Part shown: positions 1 through 9,751 of the stretch, in pieces
Layout: each line of letters begins with the position of its first letter
Numbering within the stretch: position 1 is the first letter of the stretch
DNA from: Cylindrodendrum hubeiense
Taxonomy: Eukaryota > Ascomycota > Sordariomycetes > Hypocreales > Nectriaceae
Assembly: GCA_014621425.1 (NCBI GenBank)
Contig: JAANBB010000205.1
Location: forward strand, 1-64,000
Reading direction: 5' to 3'
DNA length: 64,000 bases
Notes under the pieces: model-generated
What the model was told of the DNA's origin: nothing
The model's database searches: none
Seen by the model: the letters and a program-made list of their open reading frames with translations, nothing else
Translations under genes and position numbers: made by a program

Positions 1-1291
1 GTAAGTCTATGTAAGTTGTAGTGCCCGTCCCCAGAATCACCAGAATCACCAGAATCACCAGAGCCTGGCCTTCTCCCCATGCATGCCACCACGAGAACGC
101 GGCACAAACTCGGCGTCGTCGTCGCTCATGAGCCGAGTTTGGACTGCGCACCACCTGACCTGACGAGTCTTCGCCCAATGCCCACTGTGGGAATTACCGT
201 CGCCCGGCTTGCAACAGGTCGGACGGCTTCGGAGACAATGCCGAGTCCTGGGCGGGCATGATGCCGTTTTACGTGAGAGCTGCGTCCCCGCTAGAGCAGC
301 CAGCTCCATGACGGATCCAGGGGATGTACTGGTACATAGCCCGCTTATTGCCATTCACGAGGCGCTTGCTCGACTCATTACTCTGTCGTTCGGCGTCTCA
401 ATGATGGGAAGACTGGTCATGAGGGAGTCCATCTGAGCTCCGTCCCATCGCCGCCATGTTGCGGGGAACGGATACACCTTCCCTCGCACTTACGCCTCCC
501 ATTCCCCAGAAGCCACCTCCCAGGCCCAAACAGGAATCGGGGAATATTGCCTGTTCCAGTCCAATTCCCCAAAAGCCAGTCGACAGCAACAAACCCCGTA
601 GCCGGGCTCAAATCCCGGTTCAAATCGCCACGACGCCTTACGACAGGCCGTAGCACTGCATTGCAACCCGCGGTGTACATTACATGTCCTGGCGGGCGCT
701 GTACTACGTAGTAGGGGGGGAGAGAGGGTCCCGCAGCGGGGGAGGGGTAAATGTTCCTGGGATGTTGCAGTGGGCGCCGGCGCCTCGTGGACTCGTGGCT
801 CCAGGGTAGCCTCCCGCCAGCCAACCACGAGCCTAGCAAATCGTCAATGTGCCACCCCCCATCGCCCTTTCGCGATGTACATGTACTGTACCTCCGATGG
901 GCCCCAAAACTACGCGAGTGATGGATGAATTTTTCTTTATTTCTGCTCGGGACTTGTCATGGGGCGCGGCGTCATGGGGCTCGTCGTGGAGCCCCGACTC
1001 GGCTCTCTCCCCGCGCAATGGCGTATCACTGGAGCTTGTAGTCGATATCGGAGCCGGGATTAACTGCTTCATCCCACGTCCCGCGGGGCCGCCCCTCTCA
1101 ATTCCGTCCCCCTTCTTGTCCAACAATTTTATTTGGTTTGCTTTTCTCTCGATCATCCCGCTCTCGTTCTTCTTTTTCGTTCAAGGATTGGCATTCTAGA
1201 TCACTCATCAAGGTCCTCAATTGACCCGGTCCGCATCGTCCATTCATCACCATCATCCTCTCACACCCCTTTCCTCACCTCACCTCTCATC
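1..1291. other. Intergenic DNA and 5' leader of the polyol dehydrogenase
   Basis: No gene can be supported here. Open frames are short, overlap on both strands and lack recognisable domains. A palindrome TACTACGTAGTA lies at 702-713 beside a G-run. The last 150 bases before 1292 are C/T-rich, with TTTTCTCTCGATC and CACC/CATC runs, as is typical of filamentous-fungal promoters and leaders. Confidence 0.6.
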
Positions 1292-2652
1292 ATGTCGACT
1301 GAGCGTGTCACAGCTTCCGTCCTGCACGGCGAGAAGGATCTCCGCCTGGTAAGTTCTCCTCTTCCATCTTCTGCCCTTTGTCTCGACATTCTCGGTTTCA
1401 TCAGCTAACAACCCTCACAGCAAGAGCGAGAGCTTCCTTCACCCGCCAGCGATGAGGTCCAGGTCGCCGTCCAGGCCACCGGTCTCTGCGGCTCCGACCT
1501 GCACTACTTCAACCACTTCCGCAATGGCGACATCATCGTCCGCGAGCCCTTGACCCTGGGCCACGAGTCCAGCGGCACAGTCGTCGCCGTCGGTTCCGCC
1601 GTCACCGACCTCGTCCCCGGTGACCGCGTCGCCCTCGAGGTTGGCCTGTCCTGCGAGGACTGCGAGTACTGCGCCGAGGGTCGCTACAACATCTGCCGCG
1701 GCATGAAGTTCCGCAGCTCCGCAAAGGCAAACCCCCATGCCCAAGGCACTCTGCAGGAGAAGATCAACCACCCTGCCCGGTGGTGCCATAAGTGAGTATC
1801 GTCCTCATCTCGCGTGAAGTACAGAGCACACCCACTTACACTTCCCCAGGCTCCCCGACAACGTCTCCCTCGACCTGGGCGCCCTCGCAGAGCCTCTTTC
1901 CGTCGCTTGGCACGCCCGAGACCGAGCTGCCCTCCCCGCTGGCTCTACCGTGTTGGTCCTCGGTGCCGGTGCCGTGGGCCTGCTCGCCGCCGCTGTCAGC
2001 AAGGCCGACGGTGCCAAGACTGTCATCATTGCGGATATCCTCAAGGATCGCATTGACTTCGCCGTGGCCAACGGCTTTGCCGACGCCAGTGTCTTGGTGC
2101 CCATGGAGCGCCCCCAGACTATCGAGGACAAGCTCGCCTACGCCCAGAAGGTAGCCGCCACTGTCCGCGAGACTGTGGTCCGAGGCGAGGCCGTCGGTGA
2201 GGTCACTGCTGTTTACGAGTGCACCGGTGTCGAGACCTGCGTGCAGACCGCCATCTACGTAAGTTTGGAATTCTAAGAGGTTCCCTCATGAGACGTCATT
2301 TTTCGAGAAATCTAACGCAATGAAATAGGCCACCAAGCCCGGAGGAAAGGTCCTCATCATCGGCATGGGCACGCCCGTCCTCACCCTCCCCATCTCCGCC
2401 GCCGCCCTGCGCGAGGTCGACCTCATTGGCGTCTTCCGCTACGCCAACACCTACCGCAAGGTCCTCGACCTGTTGGCCGACCGACCTAAGGCCATGCCCG
2501 ACCTGAGCAGCTTGATAACGCAGCGATTCAAGGGCATGGATCGCATCGAGGAGGCCTTCAAGCTGGCTGGCAAGATCAAGGATGACCAGGGCAACCTGGT
2601 CATCAAGGTCGTTGTCGACATGTCGGGCAAGTCCCGGACCAGTTTATTGTAG
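1292..2652 (+). CDS. Zinc-dependent polyol (sorbitol/xylitol-type) dehydrogenase
   Basis: Medium-chain dehydrogenase/reductase, expected to oxidise a sugar alcohol to a ketose with NAD(P)+ in the cytosol. Four exons: 1292-1348, 1421-1791, 1850-2258 and 2329-2652, separated by GTAAGT, GTGAGT and GTAAGT introns. Joined, they give 386 codons with all phases consistent. Catalytic zinc ligands are Cys42 (GLCGSD) and His67-Glu68 (GHES). The structural zinc site has Cys97, Cys100, Cys103 and Cys111 with the usual x2-x2-x7 spacing. The Rossmann motif VLGAGAVG lies near residue 188. ATG1292 is chosen because it gives the usual short N-terminus ahead of the GroES-like domain. Family membership is clear. 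The substrate (xylitol, sorbitol, L-arabinitol) is not determined by sequence alone. It converges with an aldo-keto reductase 537 bases downstream, a plausible partner in polyol metabolism. Confidence 0.9.
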
Positions 2653-3189
2653 TTGTACCTGATGATGAGCTTTTTCTTTACGGGAATTTATTTAGAAAAA
2701 TGGCACGGGGTGGGTGGGTTTGTGACACGAATGATGAGTCTAGGTAGTCTTGGGTAGCAACATACATGATGATTTTGGTTAACACGTTTAAGGCATGCCT
2801 TTGCACCATCATAACTGTGCTTATCCTATTGATGTGATCTTTCGAGTGTCCGACACGTATTTTTCACGCTCGACTTTCACATGACAGTGTACATCGTACT
2901 ACGCTGTGATGTCATGAGAGATCCGTCGTCACATTGAGCCACCCCAACATCTACGCGACCCCCACACACGGGAAAAGTCACGGAAAAGACTCCGAACGGA
3001 AAAGTGGTCCGAAAACGGAAATACCCAAACAAGCAAGTAACCAAATAATTGCAGCAGTTTTACTGCGCTCGAGATTGGGATTCAATGTTGATTCATTCTT
3101 GGCCCTACCAGAGGCTCTAGTCTATTATAACATCTTATTTACTTTGTTTATTTTTCCTTTCGTCTCATCCTATCCGGAAATGCCCATGT
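2653..3189. other. Convergent 3' flanks
   Basis: Space between two convergent stop codons. It is AT-richer than the flanking genes and should contain both 3' UTRs and polyadenylation sites, for example the TTTATTTAGAAAAA stretch near 2688. No further gene is visible. Confidence 0.6.
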
Positions 3190-4363
3190 TTATTGCTTGT
3201 CGGGGAAACCAAAGTTGATACCGAAGGGAGGGTAGACGTATCGCTTAAGCTCGCCCTTGCTGGCGAGATCGTTGGAGTAGTCGTCGAGGATCTTAATGTC
3301 ATCGGCGTCCAGCACGACAATCTTCTTGTTGGCGGTGATGCGCTCGGGGGTGACGGACTTGGCCAGGACGGTGGTGCCTCGTGCGACTAGACAGATGTGT
3401 TAGCATAAATCAATTGGTATTTGAGTAGAGGAAATCTTACTGTGGTAGCTGAGGAGGATGGTGGAGGGAGCGACGCCCTTCTTCTCGGCAACCTTGACGA
3501 CGGGCTCGGAGGACATCATGGGGCCACCAGTGCTGCCCAGGGGGCTGTAGGCAACAATGTGGATGCCCTTCTCCTTGCAGTAGTCGACAATCTCCTGCTG
3601 GGGCAGGCTGGGGTGGTTCTCAATCTGGTTGATGGCGGGGACGATGGTGGCGTGGGGCAGAAGCTCCTCGAGGTACTTGACGCTGTACTGTAGACGAGGA
3701 CTCCGTGTTAGTTGCGGTGCGGTTTACTGACCAGAGGCCAACTTACGTTGCAGACACCGACGGCCTTGGTCTTGCCGGTGGCGACGAGCTTCTCCATCTG
3801 CTTCCAGGTCTCGACGTGGTTGAAATCCTTGATGATGTCTCGAGATCCGTCGGGGTTGGTGGGGAACTTGTCGTGGTTGCCTGGAAAAGGAGAGTTAGTT
3901 GGCGGGCTGAAGACGTAGCATCACGGTTTGTCAAGTCTTACCCTCGGGGTTGAGGAGGAGAGGCCAGTGCTAGAAACGGAAAGTTAGCATGCGAATATTC
4001 TCTAGTTTACAGTGATAGCAGTATTAGAGAGAAACTTACAACAAGGAAGAGATCAACGTAGTCGAGGCCGAGGCTCTTCAAGCTCTTGTCGAGGGCGAGC
4101 TCGCAGCGAGTGTTGTATGAAGCCCAGACCTTAGTCATGACGAAGACGTCCTCGCGCTTGATACCGGAGTCAAAGGCAGCCTTGAGGCCCTCGCCGACCT
4201 CATCCTCGTTGCCGTAGCAGTAAGCGCCGTCGACGAGAGTGTAACCGTCCTTGAGGGCGTATTCGACGGCAGTCTGGACCTTGCCAGGCTCGGCCTGCCA
4301 GGTGCCGAAGCCGACGGCGGGGATGTCCTGGCCGGTGTTGAGCTTGAAGGAGGTAGCAGCCAT
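3190..4363 (-). CDS. Aldo-keto reductase (GLD1/glycerol dehydrogenase-like)
   Basis: NAD(P)H-dependent reductase of aldehydes and aldoses. Five exons on the minus strand: 4363-4040, 3969-3942, 3880-3747, 3687-3441 and 3386-3190, giving 309 residues with every phase closing. The catalytic tetrad is visible as Asp45 and Tyr50 (VDGAYCYGNE), Lys78 (VMTKVW) and His109. His109 (LVHWP) is restored only when exons 1 and 2 are joined. The N-terminal LNTGQDIPAVGFGTW and the internal SPLGS (in AYSPLGSTGG) are family hallmarks. An in-frame ATG at 4507 would add 48 residues, but it lies upstream of a TATA-like site at 4494-4503, so ATG4363 is preferred. It most resembles the L-glyceraldehyde/glycerol branch (GLD1) rather than xylose reductase, but substrate is inferred only. 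Confidence 0.9.
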
Positions 4364-5794
4364 TGTGAAAGATGGGAAGATTGGATTGAGAGGTAGGGTG
4401 AAGGAGAAGATGAGAGAGGAGGTAGGGTGAGGAGATGGAGAGGGAGGAGAAGGGAGGGAGTCTAGGTTCGTCGCGCGAGAGTGGGAGTCGAGGCCGTTAT
4501 AAACCACGGAAATCTTCCCACATCAACACCAACCAGCACCGCCAACAATCTCAAGCAAGTGCGCCTCCGTCCCTCGCCTCGTCTTTCTCTACGCAGCCCC
4601 GGCCCCCTCCCCCAATGTTTTCCCAGCCCGTCGTGCGCTCATGGTCGCCCGTCGGCGGGGTCAAGGCCGAAAGCCGCAAAAGATACCCCACCATACCCCT
4701 CCCTGTGCCTGATTTAGTCGCTGCCAAGGGTCGCGCTGCGAGCGGGGGAGGTTTCTGGGTTGGGGGGCGTGTGGATGAGGCCTAGCTTGTACCAGTACGT
4801 CTGCAGTGCCGTCAGTATCAACAGCGAGTTGCCGAACAGACGGCGCGGGAGTGGGCGAGCGCTGGGCGCGGCGGGACATGCCCCGCCTGTTTCTCGGGGT
4901 GGGGTTGGTCCGAGGCGCTCCACGGAAGCTTTCGACTCTGAATGTAGCCCGCATCCGTACAGTAGTAACACCTGGTAGTGCGCAGTGGTGCCGCCACATC
5001 GTGTGGGCCGAGTCGGCGAGAACCCCGGTCACTTCTGTGCCCCCAATGTTCAGTTGTGTTGAACGATGTCATGTACAGTACGAAGCATGCCCAGCCAATG
5101 GGCGGCACACCACCGTGGCATCCCGCAGCGGCATCCCACAGCGACACCGGCCGGTTGGCAAACTCACTGGCCGCTTCTCTATCCAGCTGTTTACTTTGCT
5201 TGGCTCAGTCGGTATTGGCTCCGTCAGTGTTGGCTGCTGTCGGTCTCTCTTCTCTTTGGGACTATCGCTCTTCACACCAACATCAAAGCCAGTCGCTTCT
5301 CTTGATTTGAGACTCCTACTTCACTCGATTCACAGGCTCGTTGACCAACCCAGCTAGCTCCCATATTGATCCGTAAAGAAGCTGGTAAATATAATAGTAA
5401 CCCCCGGCGAGGGGCATCTTCCCATCTACAAAGCACACTGCTTGCCGTATCTCTACGTACTCCCGCCACGATGATGCCATGCCGCACCCGTTGCCAAAGG
5501 CCAAATCGCATTCGATCAGGCCGGATCATATCAAACCAAACCAAACCAAACCAAGCAGCCCCCGCGCCTCCTTCATTATCCTTTTCAAGACCCTTCTATG
5601 TCGCATGGGCTCTAAGGGAGGGGAACAAATAAAACTATACATACATGCAAAAGAAAGAGAAGAGCATCCGTCAGTGATATCCATTACAACGAATTGTGCC
5701 ATAAAACTCCCCTCTTCGCCTCCCCCTCTTCCTCAACGCTTCCTCTACTCATACTCCCCTCGCCTCGACTTGTCATTGTATAAATTCACAAAGT
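4364..5794. other. Intergenic: aldo-keto reductase promoter and Sed5 3' flank
   Basis: No gene supported. Overlapping open frames on both strands around 4.8-5.5 kb have no domain and no consistent codon bias. The minus-strand leader of the reductase (4364-4460) is strongly C/T-rich. An AACCA repeat (four copies) occurs at about 5534-5553. The segment next to 5795 is the 3' flank of the Sed5 gene. Confidence 0.55.
4494..4503 (-). promoter_or_regulatory. Possible TATA box of the aldo-keto reductase gene
   Basis: Read on the minus strand the sequence is TTTATAAC, about 130 bases upstream of the chosen start codon, with a C/T-rich leader between. Position and sequence fit a TATA element, but fungal TATA boxes are degenerate and there is no independent support. 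Confidence 0.3.
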
Positions 5795-6964
5795 CTAGCC
5801 CGAGACCAAGACCCAGAGCCTGAATTAACACATTAGTATCAGTCGGGATATTGTGGGTGGGAGAGCCAAGGGATCACAAAGGCCGTATGAGACGGGTACC
5901 TAAGTGAGGACCAGGGCCAGAATGGGATAACTCACAGGAAGAAAATCATCAGAACACCAAACATCTTGGCTAACAACCACCGGTTGCTCGATACCCGAGA
6001 CCAGTATTTGAGCAACTCTCGTTGCGCTCCCTCGACGTTGTCCACCACATCCTCCGTGTTGGCATCGATTCGCTGGATCATTTCGCTCTGCTCCGAAACC
6101 ATAGTTGCCAGCTGGCCAAAGATGCTGCCCAGCTCGCCGATCGTCTTCTCGATGGCCTCGATGGCCTCGCCTCGCTGCTGGATATATGTATTGTTCGGTT
6201 GCGCCTCCTCCATCATCATCAGCTGCTGGTCACCAACCGGGTTGAGGGATAGAGTGTCGGCCCCCGGTGGTGCTGGAGAGTTGCGGTTGGGGGTTCCGTA
6301 GAGCGGCGACGCCGTCTGTTGCAGGGAAGGCTGTGCATGCTGGGATACGCTCGAGATAAAGTTCTCCGTCCTCGACCTCGATGCTTGAATGTTCTTCGTC
6401 CTCGCCTCCAACACATCCTTAAAGTTGACAGACACGTCTGTCAATTTTCCTTGCAGAAGATAGACAACGTTCTTGTTGTGCTCGCCCTCCTGGTCAGCCT
6501 TAGGGTGCTGCTGCTTGGATAGCGCCTGGAGGGAGCCAATCTGCTGGTTTATAGACGATAAATCTTGCTTGATGACGAAGGTAAGCTCGTTGATTTCGAC
6601 CGGCCGGTCATCGAAAAGGGTACGTCGCTTTGCCACTGTGCGCGGGGTTAGTTTCCGTCTGAAAGGCGTCACAAGGTCCGACGTGGAGGCCGTGTCAGAG
6701 CCTTGCGTTAGGTCGCGAGAACTTACGTTGTGCCAGTTTCTCTAGCTTTCCCATTGTTGCTGATATGCCTCGGCCAATCTCGGCTGCCTGCCTGGCAAAG
6801 TCGGATCTTCTGGGTCGGCCATCGCCGTTGGCGGCAGACTTCTGGGCATCGGAAAGGAGGGACCTTCGCTGCGAGCCAACCTTGGACGAAGCCTGGCGGC
6901 GCTGGGCCTGGACAAGCACCGACTTGAACTCGGAGGTTCGATCTTGGATGGATGTGACGGCCAT
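5795..6964 (-). CDS. SED5: Golgi Qa-SNARE Sed5 / syntaxin 5
   Basis: t-SNARE for ER-to-Golgi and intra-Golgi vesicle fusion. Three minus-strand exons: 6964-6727, 6635-5936 and 5819-5795, giving 320 residues. The N-terminus MAVTSIQDRTSEFKSV carries the DRTxEF-type peptide that binds Sly1 in this family. An Habc-type helical region follows (KLAQLAKRRTLFDDRPVEI spans the first junction). The SNARE helix runs about residues 230-290 with a central glutamine (LGSIFGQLATMV). The tail anchor KMFGVLMIFFLLWVLVSG is complete only if a donor GTGAGT at 5935-5930 is used and the 25-nt last exon is joined. Reading through ends the protein early at a TGA inside the intron. Family identification is firm, and the last exon is inferred from splice consensus and the resulting anchor. 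Confidence 0.93.
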
Positions 6965-9751
6965 GGTGGCGGCTGATTAGGAATTGCGTCGAGGACAGAC
7001 TGCGGCCAGCGCGGCTTCGGTTCTCGAGGGTGTAGTGGCAGAGAGCAGGATGGCGGATGACAGGTGATGGGTCTGCCAAGGCGCCTTGGAGTCGTGGTCG
7101 TGGTCGGGGTGTATATCGATTGTTGAGTGTCGATGCCTCGGTGCGGAAGTGCTCGGATCAAGTACGAATACGACACGCGCCGCGATGAGATTCAAGTTCG
7201 AGGGCGCGAACGGCGGACGTGTGTACGGGGACGAGATTAAGACGGATTACTCAAAAGTGCGCAATGAGACACGAGGATGTAGATGCAGAAAAAGAGGGAA
7301 ATGAGGAGTCAGCAAGTCAAGGGTCGGGCGGGGAGAGGAAAAGCTTCGCAACGTGGGAATGTCAGAGACAAATGAGGCTTGGCCTTTGCGCCTGAAAGGG
7401 GATCTGGATGGTGGTTTGTCTCGCAGTTCAGGGTAGCCTACCAGTCCCGCCACGTTGGCCCGTTCGCGCTTCCGAGGTAATCCCGTTTGTGGCGAATTGA
7501 GCCACAATCGGGGGTTTCGTGGCAGTGCAAGGGCAATGGCATTAAATTAATGCAGGTACATCGTCCGCACTCTACCATCTTATGCACCTTAGCTATCTGT
7601 TTAATAGACTGAGATGGTTTAGATGAATATGGCGCTTCTTGGGCGAATGAGTGGCTCTATTTTTTATCCCATTTGAGGTTTACAGAGCATCAACGAACAC
7701 CATCGAGGTTGACGAATTTCACAGCAATGACACAATTAAAAGAGGCAATCGAATATTATAATCCATTCACCGGCTGTATTGTGATTCTCGAAATCGCAAA
7801 AGCAATTAAATCACTTGTCTATGGAATATGGTAGCTTGTCGATAACTTGTCCCTCACTCTACTATGGACCACATTGAGCTAACAAGGCCAATGACAAATA
7901 AGAAAGCAGCAGACTCGGGATATTAATAAAATAGGCATGCTCACCCGTCGATAACGGTAGATTGACACCAGATACCGACATCAAGCCCCATTTATACAGT
8001 TATCTGGGTTGGTACAGTATCTCGACGATATCTCCTGCACCAGTTCGCCGGGACCCAAGAATTATGTAGTGCTGGAATTTGGTGGAGAAAGCAACGCGAC
8101 GCGACCGGGGGCACTGCAGCAAAGTGGAGCCAAGGATTTGGAGCAAGTGACGGCATGGCATCATTCCTTTCCTCTTCCGTATCTGTGGCTACCTACCTAG
8201 GGGCTGGCAGAGCTGGGTACCTACGTTAGGTGCCCACGTGTCCGTCCGTACCGCAGCAGGGAGCAAGGATGGATGGGGGGAGGTATGGCACGGCTATCCC
8301 ATTGCATCTAATCACCCGACGTCGCCGCCTACAAGCGCTTGCGTGTGAAGAGGCTGGGTGGATATCAGCTTTACCAAGACTGCTATTTCTACAGTGGTGG
8401 GCGGTAGTGATGGTGGGCGCTTGCATGCGTACGCAACAATACGGGCTGTGTCGCCCCCATTTTGCTGCTGTGGATTGATTCCCCACAGCACGAAGGTTGA
8501 TGATGCGAATATGCGTGAATGATGACTGGTGAATGGCGAATCCTACAGGCCTAGATCAACCCATCTGTGCAGCAGCCGCTGCGAGTCACGGCGCTTTGCG
8601 AGAGAAAAGACGTTGCTACTGTTGCTGTGTCCAGAGAGTCCCATGAACACCTGCAGGGGAGGCTTTGGTAGGCCTGCGTTGATCCTCGACCACCCGTATC
8701 CGCAGCCCACCACCTGGTGCGTGCGACGTCGTATTCGAGCAAAGAGAGGGGGTACGAATGCATGCATCGTCCTTGCGGTAGGCGCTTATCGACCATGGCG
8801 CTCGGAGGCAAGGCCCCAGTGCCAATGATGGAAAACTGTCAGAGGGAATGCCCTCCCATGCCGCACTTTATGGCTAATTGAAGGGGTGTTGGTGGTGTAA
8901 TTGAGTGTGGCTGTGGTGGCGGTCGTGACGTCGTCGAGTTGTCCGTGCTGCCCTGGTGTTGCGTTGCGGTGGATACCGGAGCACTAACACAGCACACGAA
9001 GCCAGCTGATCTGCTCGCCCGGTAGGTGCTGTGAGACTGCTAGTGCAGCGCGACCTGATCTGTAATGCGCTGGCAGCCGTGGCAGGGCCCGCTGGTAATT
9101 TCCATTGCACCCGTTCCATACCATCCGCGGCTCACGCAGCTCGCTATCCCTCGTTCCTCGTTCCCCTGGCCCTGCCACATCCAACGCTTAGTTCAGCTAG
9201 TCACAGCGGAGTGTGGTCGCCAGTCTTTCCACTGCAGGTTACCGGTCCCTCGCTAGGCCCCGTCTGCTGCAACCTGCCCGCTGCCACCGCGCCGCCGCCG
9301 ACGCATCCCCCCTTCCCAAATTGTTCCATCGTCTGCAACAAAAGTGCCTGACCGCACCATAAACATCATCACCGCCCTAGCCTTTCTTCCTCCTCTATCC
9401 ATCGCCCTCTCTCCTCCTGACGGCGGTGATTTCTCCCTGCGCGTTGCCGTGCTCATCTTCTTCGTGTATCACTTCTTTTCCGCGCGCTACTTTGACTTCA
9501 TCAATCACTCTTGTTCTCGGCCCTTTGTATCCATAGCTCCCTTGTCGCGCACGCACCTCTCCCCCTCTGACTCTCCATCATCGTCGAGCCCAACGAGGCT
9601 TTCCTATTTGGACTTTCCACCGGCCGCCAACCGCCAACCGCCAACCGCCAACGAACCACCGCAATCGCCCTCGAACCGTCTACCTGCCTTCTCCCAAGCT
9701 TCGTTCTTGGAGAATAATGTTGTTATAATTGGTTGAATAGTTCCGGACGCC
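6965..9751. other. Long intergenic region
   Basis: About 2.8 kb with no supportable gene. The stretch 7,540-8,000 is clearly AT-rich with no meaningful open frame. 8,170-8,250 has TACCTACC/TAGGTACC-type motifs. From about 9,100 the DNA becomes C/T-rich and is probably the promoter and leader of the gene starting at 9752. Four copies of the 7-mer CCGCCAA lie at 9624-9651. Confidence 0.5.
9624..9651 (+). repeat. CCGCCAA tandem repeat, four units
   Basis: Four perfect 7-nt copies in the presumed 5' leader, about 100 bases before the start codon at 9752. No function can be assigned. Confidence 0.8.

Noticed and set aside
417..1156. Overlapping open frames at the left end
   Set aside because: Short, mutually overlapping on both strands, and none with recognisable motifs.
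4364..4507. Upstream in-frame ATG4507 extending the aldo-keto reductase by 48 residues
   Set aside because: The extension is Ser/Pro/Thr leader-like, not seen in the family, and overlaps a TATA-like element.
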